NCBI GenBank assembly: GCA_947646735.1
Contig: CANTFK010000799.1
Location: 117,348-181,347 of the forward strand
DNA from: Peronospora farinosa
Lineage: Eukaryota > Oomycota > Peronosporomycetes > Peronosporales > Peronosporaceae
Reading direction: 5' to 3'
DNA: 64,000 nucleotides
Shown: positions 31,640 through 44,394 of the stretch, in pieces
Numbering within the stretch: the stretch's first letter is position 1
Layout: each line of letters opens with the position of its first letter
The notes under the pieces: model-generated
Told to the model about the DNA's origin: nothing
The model's database searches: none
The model's input: only the letters and a program-made list of their open reading frames with translations
Translations under genes and position numbers: made by a program

Positions 31640-33325
31640 GGTTGGAGGTGCTATTTGGAGACTTGGGTCCGATAGAAAGCGAAAGAGCTTGCGTGTTGGA
31701 CTTGAGTAATTGGAGCTCGAGGCCGTAAATGTGAGAATGAACACTCAGTGGCAGCGTGTCGCCTGGGCTCATGTTTGACTTGGTAATCTCGCGCACCATG
31801 TGCACGTCGACGGAGAAGAAGCCCAGCCGGTTGAAATGTCTGGTAATGGTTATCCCAGGATGGGACATGTGTTCCCTGTATAGTGCCAACGCGGACGATG
31901 ATCTCTCCTATCACTATGTCAAGTTTTCATACGATACTTGTACAGAAGAAGTTGCTGATATCTCTAAAACCAACGTGTTTGCAATGCTGTTCATCCGGCG
32001 GTCAACACGCATTCAAACGATGGAAATGTAATGTAATTGTGTTTGTTTGACAACCCATCTTACCTAAACGTCTCTTTGACTTGGGGAGTATACAAGATGT
32101 AGCACAGATAACGAACATTGCTGGTGCCCGTGTGCATTGTAATACACGTACCGCGTACTTCGGTCGTATCTCGGTCGTGATAGCTCAAGTAAGAACGGTA
32201 TGTGTATCGAACTAATCACGAGAGCATTTGGGCTTTTATAATCAGTAAGCGATTGCTTTATGTTTCATAAGTCCGTCACAAGTCTGTCACCCGTCTGTCA
32301 CCCGTCTGTTATTGTTTGTGCATGTTTGTGCATGTTTGCAACAAATTCATAGCTAAGATGATGTAGAGTCTACTACCATACTGTCCGCGCAAGAGGTCGT
32401 ACAAAGTTTCGTTCCGGCTTCAAGTGACTCGACGCGATCGTTTTGAAGTACACACAGTAGTCTGTCCAAGCCGGTCACAATAGTTGACCATTTTTTTATG
32501 AAGAGGTCAACATCTGACAGCTAAAACTTATGGATGATGACCATTTACATCAACCACTTGCTTGCAATGATGATACGTCGGTTCACCTCATGTTGCGTAT
32601 AGTCTTACCAAAAGCCACTTTTGATCATGCCTCTTGAGCTAGCCAAGGTAGAGAGACCGCTGCATCAGAATGTACAACCAGATCACACTAACCTTTATAG
32701 AGCAACCCTCTGTAAGAAGTATCCTTTGAGCGGCAAACAAGATGTTTATATGCAATCACTGTCTTGCTGGGTTTTTTCTGAAGTCATAGCGAGAACCGGA
32801 ATCAGGTGTCGAACCTGACCGTGACCTGTGTTGGCATCTTGATCGAGCCCCGCACAAGCCACATTCATGTTCCTTTGCATATAGACGCCTGGTAGCTCAT
32901 TGTTCTTTGGCGCTAAACATTGCAGTACTTCAAAACACATGACCGTATGAAACACGACCTCCACAGTCATTACCAATACTGAAACAAAGTTATTGTGTCG
33001 CCTCGCTCATGTGGCTGTTACGAAGTGGCACGGCTGCAAGGGTCATGCTTGACCTGCATGTCTGCCACTGGAGCAACCCGATCATGTATAGGTTTATGAG
33101 TTCTATATCTCAGCTAAACTGAAGTTGCAATGTAATTCTCGCATACGCATACCTACTACCTACAAGTTGCAGGCTAGATGTACAACAACTGATAGCACAT
33201 ATCGGACAACAGATCCTTTATTTTCGCTACATTTAAAGTGTACACTACAGGAGCATTGGACTACAATGCTGCTAACAGGGCAAATTGAAAGGACGGAAGA
33301 GTTCGGTCGATACAAGTCCACCAGT

Positions 33326-33745
33326 TTACGCCGCCGAGCGAAGCTTGCGGTACGTGGCTCCATTTCCAGCCCCAGCGTTCGCAGAGGCACTTGCTGTGGC
33401 GCTTGCCGACGCAGCCGCTGCACCACCAGTCGACGCACCTGCTGTACCGCCAGTTGACGTACCCGCAGGGTAGCCGTAGCCGACATAACTCGGCGCACCA
33501 TATCCGACACCGCCAGTTGACGTACCCGCAGGGTAGCCGTAGCCGTAGCCGACATAACTCGGCGCACCATATCTGACACCGCCGTTGACACCTACGCCAA
33601 CACCGACACCGCCGCCAACAACCACACCCAAGCCATGGTTGCGGTAACGGCCAAACGTCTCGGCGACTTCCTTCTCAGCGTGTATGCCACTGGATAACAC
33701 CACGACAGCGATGCACACGGCGAAGATCTTGTTGCTGCTGAACAT
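33326..33745 (-). CDS. Gly-Val-rich secreted protein, copy 9 (architecture B, 139 aa)
   Basis: Architecture B with GTSTGG after the second Tyr-rich module. The spacer has the CTTGATCGAGCC variant. A change just upstream of the initiator (GCAGCGCGTCG) is unique to this unit. Confidence 0.82.
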   Translation of the reverse strand: MFSSNKIFAVCIAVVVLSSGIHAEKEVAETFGRYRNHGLGVVVGGGVGVGVGVNGGVRYGAPSYVGYGYGYPAGTSTGGVGYGAPSYVGYGYPAGTSTGGTAGASTGGAAAASASATASASANAGAGNGATYRKLRSAA

Positions 33746-35426
33746 GGTTGGAGGTGCTATTTGGAGACTTGGGTCCGATAGAAAGCGAAAGAGCTTGCGT
33801 GTTGGACTTGAGTAATTGGAGCTCGAGGCCGTAAATGTGAGAATGAACACTCAGTGGCAGCGCGTCGCCTGGGCTCATGTTTGACTTGGTAATCTCGCGC
33901 ACCATGTGCACGTCGACGGAGAAGAAGCCCAGCCGGTTGAAATGTCTGGTAATGGTTATCCCAGGATGGGACATGTGTTCCCTGTATAGTGCCAACACGG
34001 ACGATGATCTCTCCTATCACTATGTCAAGTTTTCATACGATACTTGTACAGAAGAAGTTGCTGATATCTCTGAAACCAACGTGTTTGCAATGCTGTTCAT
34101 CCGGCGGTCAACACGCATTCAAACGATGGAAATGTAATGTAATTGTGTTTGTTTGACAACCCATCTTACCTAAACGTCTCTTTGACTTGGGGAGTATACA
34201 AGATGTAGCACAGATAACGAACATTGCTGGTACCCGTGTGCATTGTAATACACGTACCGCGTACTTCGGTCGTACCTCGGCCATGATAGCTCAAGTAAGA
34301 ACGGTATGTGTATCGAACTAATCACGAGAGCATTTGGGCTTTTATAATCAGTAAGCGATTGCTTTATGTTTCATAAGTCCGTCACAAGTCTGTCACCCGT
34401 CTGTCACCCGTCTGTTATTGTTTGTGCATGTTTGTGCATGTTTGCAACAAATTCATAGCTAAGATGATGTAGAGTCTACTACCATACTGTCCGCGCAAGA
34501 GGTCGTACAAAGTTTCGTTCCGGCTTCAAGTGACTCGACGCGATCGTTCTGAAGTACACACAGTAGCCTGTCCAAGCCGGTCACAATAGTTGACCATTTT
34601 TTTATGAAGAGGTCAACATCTGACAGCTAAAACTTATGGATGATGACCATTTACATCAACCACTTGCTTGCAATGATGATACGTCGGTTCACCTCATGTT
34701 GCGTATAGTCTTACCAAAAGCATCTTCTGATCATGCCTCTTGAGCTAGCCAAGGTAGAGAGACCGCTGCATCAGAATGTACAACCAGATCACACTAACCT
34801 TTATAGAGCAACCCTCTGTAAGAAGTATCCTTTGAGCGGCAAACAAGATGTTCATATGCAATCACTGTCTTGCTGGGTTTTTTCTGAAGTCATAGCGAGA
34901 ACCGGAATCAGGTGTCGAACCTGACCGTGACCTGTGTTGGCATCTTGTACGAGCCCCGCACAAGCCACATTCATGTTCCTTTGCATATAGACGCCTGGTA
35001 GCTCATTGTTCTTTGGCGCTAAACATTGCAGTACTTCAAAACACATGACCGTATGAAACACGACCTCCACAGTCATTACCAATACTGAAACAAAGTTATT
35101 GTTTCGCCTCGCTCATGTGGCTGTTACGAAGTGGCACGGCTGCAAGGGTCATGCTTGACCTGCATGTCTGCCACTGGAGCAACCCGATCATGTATAGGTT
35201 TATGAGTTCTATATCTCAGCTAAACTGAAGTTGCAATGTAATTCTCGCATACGCATACCTACTACCTACAAGTTGCAGGCTAGATGTACAACAACTGAAA
35301 TATCGGACAACAGATCCTTTATTTTCGCTACATTTAAAGTGTACACTACAGGAGCATTGGACTACAATGCTGCTAACAGGGCAAATTGGAAGGACAAACG
35401 AGTTCGGTCGATACAAGTCCACCAGT

Positions 35427-35909
35427 TTACGCCGCCGAGCGAAGCTTGCGGTACGTGGCTCCATTTCCAGCCCCAGCGTTCGCAGAGGCACTTGCTGTGG
35501 CGCTTGCCGACGCAGCCGCTGCACCACCAGTCGACGCACCTGCTGTACCGCCAGTTGACGTACCCGCAGGGTAGCCGTAGCCGACATAACTCGGCGCACC
35601 ATATCCGACACCGCCGTTGACACCTACGCCGACTCCACCGCCGACACCGGGGTAGCCGTAGCCGACATAACTCGGCGCACCATATCCGACACCGCCGTTG
35701 ACACCTACGCCGACTCCACCGCCGACACCGGGGTAGCCGTAGCCGACATAACTCGGCGCACCATATCCGACACCGACGCCAACACCCACACCCAAGCCAT
35801 GGTTGTGATAACGGCCAAACGTCTCGGCGACTTCCTTCTCAGCGTGTATGCCACTGGATAACACCACGACGGCGATGCACACGGCGATGATCTTGTTGCT
35901 GCTGAACAT
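35427..35909 (-). CDS. Gly-Val-rich secreted protein, copy 10 (architecture C, 160 aa)
   Basis: Architecture C has almost no Gly/Val run after the linker. It has three Tyr-rich modules, GYGAPSYVGYGYPG, separated by [13 protein letters not shown]. The signal peptide has KIIAVC (Ile for Phe), a mark of all C copies. Just past the poly(A) signal this unit has ACTGAAATATCGG where most units read ACTGATAGCACATATCGG. Confidence 0.82.
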   Translation of the reverse strand: MFSSNKIIAVCIAVVVLSSGIHAEKEVAETFGRYHNHGLGVGVGVGVGYGAPSYVGYGYPGVGGGVGVGVNGGVGYGAPSYVGYGYPGVGGGVGVGVNGGVGYGAPSYVGYGYPAGTSTGGTAGASTGGAAAASASATASASANAGAGNGATYRKLRSAA

Positions 35910-37429
35910 GGTTGGAGGTGCTATTTGGAGACTTGGGTCCGATAGAAAGCGAAAGAGCTTGCGTGTTGGACTTGAGTAATTGGAGCTCGAGGCCGTAAAT
36001 GTGAGAATGAACACTCAGTGGCAGCGTGTCGCCTGGGCTCATGTTTGACTTGGTAATCTCGCGCGCCATGTGCACGTCGACGGAGAAGAAGCCCAGTCGG
36101 TTGAAATGTCTGGTAATGGTTATCCCAGGATGGGACATGTGTTCCCTGTATAGTGCCAACACGGACGATGATCTCTCCTATCACTATGTCAAGTTTTCAT
36201 ACGATACTTGTACAGAAGAAGTTGCTGATATCTCTAAAACCAACGTGTTTGCAATGCTGTTCATCCGGCGGTCAACACGCATTCAAACGATGGAAATGTA
36301 ATGTAATTGTGTTTGTTTGACAACCCATCTTACCTAAACGTCTCTTTGACTTGGGGAGTATACAAGATGTAGCACAGATAACGAACATTGCTGGTACCCG
36401 TGTGCATTGTAATACACGTACCGCGTACTTCGGTCGTATCTCGGTCGTGATAGCTCAAGTAAGAACGGTATGTGTATCGAACTAATCACGAGAGCATTTG
36501 GACTTTTATAATCAGTAAGCGATTGCTTTATGTTTCATAAGTCCGTCACAAGTCTGTCACCCGTCTGTCACCCGTCTGTTATTGTTTGTGCATGTTTGTG
36601 CATGTTTGCAACAAATTCATAGCTAAGATGATGTAGAGTCTACTACCATACTGTCCGCGCAAGAGGTCGTACAAAGTTTCGTTCCGGCTTTAAGTGACTC
36701 GACGCGATCGTTCTGAAGTACACACAGTAGTCTGTCCAAGCCGGTCACAATAGTTGACCATTTTTTTATGAAGAGGTCAACATCTGACAGCTAAAACTTA
36801 TGGATGATGACCATTTACATCAACCACTTGCTTGCAATGATGATACGTCGGTTCACTTCATGTTGCGTATAGTCTTACCAAAAGCATCTTTTGATCATGC
36901 CTCTTGAGCTAGCCAAGGTAGAGAGACCGCTGCATCAGAATGTACAACCAGATCACACTAACCTTTATAGAGCAACCCTCTGTAAGAAGTATCCTTTGAG
37001 CGGCAAACAAGATGTTCATATGCAATCACTGTCTTGCTGGGTTTTTTCTGAAGTCATAGCGAGAACCGGAATCAGGTGTCGAACCTGACCGTGACCTGTG
37101 TTGGCATCTTGATCGAGCCCCGCACAAGCCACATTCATGTTCCTTTGCATATAGACGCCTGGTAGCTCATTGTTCTTTGGCGCTAAACATTGCAGTACTT
37201 CAAAACACATGACCGTATGAAACACGACCTCCACAGTCATTACCAATACTGAAACAAAGTTATTGTGTCGCCTCGCTCATGTGGCTGTTACGAAGTGGCA
37301 CGGCTGCAAGGGTCATGCTTGACCTGCATGTCTGCCACTGGAGCAACCCGATCATGTATAGGTTTATGAGTTCTATATCTCAGCTAAACTGAAGTTGCAA
37401 TGTAATTCTCGCATACGCATACCTACTAC

Positions 37430-37903
37430 CTACAAGTTGCAGGCTAGATGTACAACAACTGATAGCACATATCGGACAACAGATCCTTTATTTTCGCTAC
37501 ATTTAAAGTGTACACTACAGGAGCATTGGACTACAATGCTGCTAACAGGGCAAATTGGAAGGACGGACGAGTTCGGTCGATACAAGTCCACCAGTTTACG
37601 CCGCCGAGCGAAGCTTGCGGTACGTGGCTCCATTTCCAGCCCCAGCGCCGGCGCACCATATCCGACACCGCCAGTTGACGTACCCGCAGGGTAGCCGTAG
37701 CCGTAGCCGACATAACTCGGCGCACCATATCTGACACCGCCGTTGACACCTACGCCAACACCGACACCGCCGCCAACAACCACACCCAAGCCATGGTTGC
37801 GGTAACGGCCAAACGTCTCGGCGACTTCCTTCTCAGCGTGTATGCCACTGGATAACACCACGACGGCGATGCACACGGCGAAGATCTTGTTGCTGCTGAA
37901 CAT
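37430..37903 (-). pseudogene. Gly-Val-rich secreted protein, copy 11 (architecture B with 112-bp deletion)
   Basis: A net 112-bp deletion (join near 37647: CCCCAGCG|CCGGCGCACC) removes the second Tyr-rich module and most of the Ala/Ser tail and shifts the frame. The assembled reading runs on to 37430, giving 157 residues with an unrelated C-terminus after GVGYGAPA. The original TAA position is 37596. The promoter and N-terminal half are intact, so a secreted but altered product is possible. Confidence 0.7.
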
Positions 37904-39516
37904 GGTTGGAGGTGCTATTTGGAGACTTGGGTCCGATAGAAAGCGAAAGAGCTTGCGTGTTGGACTTGAGTAATTGGAGCTCGAGGCCGTAAATGTGAGA
38001 ATGAACACTCAGTGGCAGCGTGTCGCCTGGGCTCATGTTTGACTTGGTAATCTCGCGCACCATGTGCACGTCGACGGAGAAGAAGCCCAGCCGGTTGAAA
38101 TGTCTGGTAATGGTTATCCCAGGATGGGACATGTGTTCCCTGTATAGTGCCAACGCGGACGATGATCTCTCCTATCACTATGTCAAGTTTTCATACGATA
38201 CTTGTACAGAAGAAGTTGCTGATATCTCTGAAACCAACGTGTTTGCAATGCTGTTCATCCGGCGGTCAACACGCATTCAAACGATGGAAATGTAATGTAA
38301 TTGTGTTTGTTTGACAACCCATCTTACCTAAACGTCTCTTTGACTTGGGGAGTATACAAGATGTAGCACAGATAACGAACATTGCTGGTACCCGTGTGCA
38401 TTGTAATACACGTACCGCGTACTTCGGTCGTATCTCGGTCGTGATAGCTCAAGTAAGAACGGTATGTGTATCGAACTAATCACGAGAGCATTTGGGCTTT
38501 TATAATCAGTAAGCGATTGCTTTATGTTTCATAAGTCCGTCACAAGTCTGTCACCCGTCTGTCACCCGTCTGTTATTGTTTGTGCATGTTTGTGCATGTT
38601 TGCAACAAATTCATAGCTAAGATGATGTAGAGTCTACTACCATACTGTCCGCGCAAGAGGTCGTACAAAGTTTCGTTCCGGCTTCAAGTGACTCGACGCG
38701 ATCGTTTTGAAGTACACACAGTAGTCTGTCCAAGCCGGTCACAATAGTTGACCATTTTTTTATGAAGAGGTCAACATCTGACAGCTAAAACTTATGGATG
38801 ATGACCATTTACATCAACCACTTGCTTGCAATGATGATACGTCGGTTCACCTCATGTTGCGTATAGTCTTACCAAAAGCCACTTTTGATCATGCCTCTTG
38901 AGCTAGCCAAGGTAGAGAGACCGCTGCATCAGAATGTACAACCAGATCACACTAACCTTTATAGAGCAACCCTCTGTAAGAAGTATCCTTTGAGCGGCAA
39001 ACAAGATGTTTATATGCAATCACTGTCTTGCTGGGTTTTTTCTGAAGTCATAGCGAGAACCGGAATCAGGTGTCGAACCTGACCGTGACCTGTGTTGGCA
39101 TCTTGATCGAGCCCCGCACAAGCCACATTCATGTTCCTTTGCATATAGACGCCTGGTAGCTCATTGTTCTTTGGCGCTAAACATTGCAGTACTTCAAAAC
39201 ACATGACCGTATGAAACACGACCTCCACAGTCATTACCAATACTGAAACAAAGTTATTGTGTCGCCTCGCTCATGTGGCTGTTACGAAGTGGCACGGCTG
39301 CAAGGGTCATGCTTGACCTGCATGTCTGCCACTGGAGCAACCCGATCATGTATAGGTTTATGAGTTCTATATCTCAGCTAAACTGAAGTTGCAATGTAAT
39401 TCTCGCATACGCATACCTACTACCTACAAGTTGCAGGCTAGATGTACAACAACTGTATCGGACAACAGATCCTTTATTTTCGCTACATTTAAAGTGTACA
39501 CTACAGGAGCATTGGA

Positions 39517-40071
39517 CTACAATGCTGCTAACAGGGCAAATTGGAAGGACAAACGAGTTCGGTCGATACAAGTCCACCAGTTTACGCCGCCGAGCGAAGC
39601 TTGCGGTACGTGGCTCCATTTCCAGCCCCAGCGTTCGCAGAGGCACTTGCTGTGGCGCTTGCCGACGCAGCCGCTGCACCACCAGTCGACGCACCTGCTG
39701 TACCGCCAGTTGACGTACCCGCAGGGTAGCCGTAGCCGACATAACTCGGCGCACCATATCCGACACCGCCGTTGACACCTACGCCGACTCCACCGCCGAC
39801 ACCGGGGTAGCCGTAGCCGACATAACTCGGCGCACCATATCCCCCCCCCGACACCGCCGTTGACACCTACGCCGACTCCACCGCCGACACCGGGGTAGCC
39901 GTAGCCGACATAACTCGGCGCACCATATCCGACACCGACGCCAACACCCACACCCAAGCCATGGTTGTGATAACGGCCAAACGTCTCGGCGACTTCCTTC
40001 TCAGCGTGTATGCCACTGGATAACACCACGACGGCGATGCACACGGCGATGATCTTGTTGCTGCTGAACAT
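39517..40071 (-). pseudogene. Gly-Val-rich secreted protein, copy 12 (architecture C, +7 C frameshift)
   Basis: A run of nine C's at 39841-39849 replaces the usual two, shifting the frame after the first Tyr-rich module and the following GGVGGG. The assembled reading ends at 39517 (184 residues, Cys/Arg-rich end). Without the extra seven bases the gene would be a 160-residue C copy ending at 39582, so a homopolymer error is likely. The 3' region has ACTGTATCGG, a microdeletion at the same place as in copies 10 and 19. Confidence 0.7.
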
Positions 40072-41757
40072 GGTTGGAGGTGCTATTTGGAGACTTGGGT
40101 CCGATAGAAAGCGAAAGAGCTTGCGTGTTGGACTTGAGTAATTGGAGCTCGAGGCCGTAAATGTGAGAATGAACACTCAGTGGCAGCGTGTCGCCTGGGC
40201 TCATGTTTGACTTGGTAATCTCGCGCGCCATGTGCACGTCGACGGAGAAGAAGCCCAGTCGGTTGAAATGTCTGGTAATGGTTATCCCAGGATGGGACAT
40301 GTGTTCCCTGTATAGTGCCAACACGGACGATGATCTCTCCTATCACTATGTCAAGTTTTCATACGATACTTGTACAGAAGAAGTTGCTGATATCTCTAAA
40401 ACCAACGTGTTTGCAATGCTGTTCATCCGGCGGTCAACACGCATTCAAACGATGGAAATGTAATGTAATTGTGTTTGTTTGACAACCCATCTTACCTAAA
40501 CGTCTCTTTGACTTGGGGAGTATACAAGATGTAGCACAGATAACGAACATTGCTGGTACCCGTGTGCATTGTAATACACGTACCGCGTACTTCGGTCGTA
40601 TCTCGGTCGTGATAGCTCAAGTAAGAACGGTATGTGTATCGAACTAATCACGAGAGCATTTGGACTTTTATAATCAGTAAGCGATTGCTTTATGTTTCAT
40701 AAGTCCGTCACAAGTCTGTCACCCGTCTGTCACCCGTCTGTTATTGTTTGTGCATGTTTGTGCATGTTTGCAACAAATTCATAGCTAAGATGATGTAGAG
40801 TCTACTACCATACTGTCCGCGCAAGAGGTCGTACAAAGTTTCGTTCCGGCTTTAAGTGACTCGACGCGATCGTTCTGAAGTACACACAGTAGTCTGTCCA
40901 AGCCGGTCACAATAGTTGACCATTTTTTTATGAAGAGGTCAACATCTGACAGCTAAAACTTATGGATGATGACCATTTACATCAACCACTTGCTTGCAAT
41001 GATGATACGTCGGTTCACTTCATGTTGCGTATAGTCTTACCAAAAGCATCTTTTGATCATGCCTCTTGAGCTAGCCAAGGTAGAGAGACCGCTGCATCAG
41101 AATGTACAACCAGATCACACTAACCTTTATAGAGCAACCCTCTGTAAGAAGTATCCTTTGAGCGGCAAACAAGATGTTTATATGCAATCACTGTCTTGCT
41201 GGGTTTTTTCTGAAGTCATAGCGAGAACCGGAATCAGGTGTCGAACCTGACCGTGACTTGTGTTGGCATCTTGTACGAGCCCCGCACAAGCCACATTCAT
41301 GTTCCTTTGCATATAGACGCCTGGTAGCTCATTGTTCTTTGGCGCTAAACATTGCAGTACTTCAAAACACATGACCGTATGAAACACGACCTCCACAGTC
41401 ATTACCAATACTGAAACAAAGTTATTGTTTCGCCTCGCTCATGTGGCTGTTACGAAGTGGCACGGCTGCAAGGGTCATGCTTGACCTGCATGTCTGCCAC
41501 TGGAGCAACCCGATCATGTATAGGTTTATGAGTTCTATATCTCAGCTAAACTGAAGTTGCAATGTAATTCTCGCATACGCATACCTACTACCTACAAGTT
41601 GCAGGCTAGATGTACAACAACTGATAGCACATATCGGACAACAGATCCTTTATTTTCGCTACATTTAAAGTGTACACTACAGGAGCATTGGACTACAATG
41701 CTGCTAACAGGGAAAATTGGAAGGACAAACGAGTTCGGTCGATACAAGTCCACCAGT

Positions 41758-42240
41758 TTACGCCGCCGAGCGAAGCTTGCGGTACGTGGCTCCATTTCCA
41801 GCCCCAGCGTTCGCAGAGGCACTTGCTGTGGCGCTTGCCGACGCAGCCGCTGCACCACCAGTCGACGCACCTGCTGTACCGCCAGTTGACGTACCCGCAG
41901 GGTAGCCGTAGCCGACATAACTCGGCGCACCATATCCGACACCGCCGTTGACACCTACGCCGACTCCACCGCCGACACCGGGGTAGCCGTAGCCGACATA
42001 ACTCGGCGCACCATATCCGACACCGCCGTTGACACCTACGCCGACTCCACCGCCGACACCGGGGTAGCCGTAGCCGACATAACTCGGCGCACCATATCCG
42101 ACACCGACGCCAACACCCACACCCAAGCCATGGTTGTGATAACGGCCAAACGTCTCGGCGACTTCCTTCTCAGCGTGTATGCCACTGGATAACACCACGA
42201 CGGCGATGCACACGGCGATGATCTTGTTGCTGCTGAACAT
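41758..42240 (-). CDS. Gly-Val-rich secreted protein, copy 13 (architecture C, 160 aa)
   Basis: Intact C architecture with three Tyr-rich modules and KIIAVC in the signal peptide. Unlike the other C copies it has the full ACTGATAGCACATATCGG in the 3' region. It shares GGGAAAATTGG before the stop with copies 14 and 20. Confidence 0.82.
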   Translation of the reverse strand: MFSSNKIIAVCIAVVVLSSGIHAEKEVAETFGRYHNHGLGVGVGVGVGYGAPSYVGYGYPGVGGGVGVGVNGGVGYGAPSYVGYGYPGVGGGVGVGVNGGVGYGAPSYVGYGYPAGTSTGGTAGASTGGAAAASASATASASANAGAGNGATYRKLRSAA

Positions 42241-43926
42241 GGTTGGAGGTGCTATTTGGAGACTTGGGTCCGATAGAAAGCGAAAGAGCTTGCGTGTTGG
42301 ACTTGAGTAATTGGAGCTCGAGGCCGTAAATGTGAGAATGAACACTCAGTGGCAGCGTGTCGCCTGGGCTCATGTTTGACTTGGTAATCTCGCGCGCCAT
42401 GTGCACGTCGACGGAGAAGAAGCCCAGTCGGTTGAAATGTCTGGTAATGGTTATCCCAGGATGGGACATGTGTTCCCTGTATAGTGCCAACACGGACGAT
42501 GATCTCTCCTATCACTATGTCAAGTTTTCATACGATACTTGTACAGAAGAAGTTGCTGATATCTCTAAAACCAACGTGTTTGCAATGCTGTTCATCCGGC
42601 GGTCAACACGCATTCAAACGATGGAAATGTAATGTAATTGTGTTTGTTTGACAACCCATCTTACCTAAACGTCTCTTTGACTTGGGGAGTATACAAGATG
42701 TAGCACAGATAACGAACATTGCTGGTACCCGTGTGCATTGTAATACACGTACCGCGTACTTCGGTCGTATCTCGGTCGTGATAGCTCAAGTAAGAACGGT
42801 ATGTGTATCGAACTAATCACGAGAGCATTTGGACTTTTATAATCAGTAAGCGATTGCTTTATGTTTCATAAGTCCGTCACAAGTCTGTCACCCGTCTGTC
42901 ACCCGTCTGTTATTGTTTGTGCATGTTTGTGCATGTTTGCAACAAATTCATAGCTAAGATGATGTAGAGTCTACTACCATACTGTCCGCGCAAGAGGTCG
43001 TACAAAGTTTCGTTCCGGCTTTAAGTGACTCGACGCGATCGTTCTGAAGTACACACAGTAGTCTGTCCAAGCCGGTCACAATAGTTGACCATTTTTTTAT
43101 GAAGAGGTCAACATCTGACAGCTAAAACTTATGGATGATGACCATTTACATCAACCACTTGCTTGCAATGATGATACGTCGGTTCACTTCATGTTGCGTA
43201 TAGTCTTACCAAAAGCATCTTTTGATCATGCCTCTTGAGCTAGCCAAGGTAGAGAGACCGCTGCATCAGAATGTACAACCAGATCACACTAACCTTTATA
43301 GAGCAACCCTCTGTAAGAAGTATCCTTTGAGCGGCAAACAAGATGTTTATATGCAATCACTGTCTTGCTGGGTTTTTTCTGAAGTCATAGCGAGAACCGG
43401 AATCAGGTGTCGAACCTGACCGTGACTTGTGTTGGCATCTTGTACGAGCCCCGCACAAGCCACATTCATGTTCCTTTGCATATAGACGCCTGGTAGCTCA
43501 TTGTTCTTTGGCGCTAAACATTGCAGTACTTCAAAACACATGACCGTATGAAACACGACCTCCACAGTCATTACCAATACTGAAACAAAGTTATTGTTTC
43601 GCCTCGCTCATGTGGCTGTTACGAAGTGGCACGGCTGCAAGGGTCATGCTTGACCTGCATGTCTGCCACTGGAGCAACCCGATCATGTATAGGTTTATGA
43701 GTTCTATATCTCAGCTAAACTGAAGTTGCAATGTAATTCTCGCATACGCATACCTACTACCTACAAGTTGCAGGCTAGATGTACAACAACTGATAGCACA
43801 TATCGGACAACAGATCCTTTATTTTCGCTACATTTAAAGTGTACACTACAGGAGCATTGGACTACAATGCTGCTAACAGGGAAAATTGGAAGGACAAACG
43901 AGTTCGGTCGATACAAGTCCACCAGT

Positions 43927-44394
43927 TTACGCCGCCGAGCGAAGCTTGCGGTACGTGGCTCCATTTCCAGCCCCAGCGTTCGCAGAGGCACTTGCTGTGG
44001 CGCTTGCCGACGCAGCCGCTGCACCACCAGTCGACGCACCTGCTGTACCGCCAGTTGACGTACCCGCAGGGTAGCCGTAGCCGACATAACTCGGCGCACC
44101 ATATCCGACACCGCCGTTGACACCTACGCCGACTCCACCGCCGACACCGGGGTAGCCGTAGCCGACATAACTCGGCGCACCATATCCGACACCGCCGTTG
44201 ACACCGACACCAACACCGACACCGCCGTTGACACCGACACCAACACCTCCACCGACACCGCCGCCAACAAACACACCCAAGCCATGGTTGTGATAACGGC
44301 CAAACGTCTCGGCGACTTCCTTCTCAGCGTGTATGCCACTGGATAACACCACGACGGCGATGCACACGGCGAAGATCTTGTTGCTGCTGAACAT
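43927..44394 (-). CDS. Gly-Val-rich secreted protein, copy 14 (architecture D, 155 aa)
   Basis: Architecture D has a moderate Gly/Val region ([20 protein letters not shown], with Phe for Val) followed by two Tyr-rich modules separated by [14 protein letters not shown], then the usual tail. The initiator has one change (TCATTCTCATATTT), shared only with copy 20. Confidence 0.82.
   Translation of the reverse strand: MFSSNKIFAVCIAVVVLSSGIHAEKEVAETFGRYHNHGLGVFVGGGVGGGVGVGVNGGVGVGVGVNGGVGYGAPSYVGYGYPGVGGGVGVGVNGGVGYGAPSYVGYGYPAGTSTGGTAGASTGGAAAASASATASASANAGAGNGATYRKLRSAA

Noticed and set aside
36041..36301. 86-codon plus-strand ATG frame divergent from each Gly-Val gene
   Set aside because: Frame broken by one-base indels in units 1, 4, 5 and 20; differences between copies are mostly amino-acid changing; no recognisable motif.
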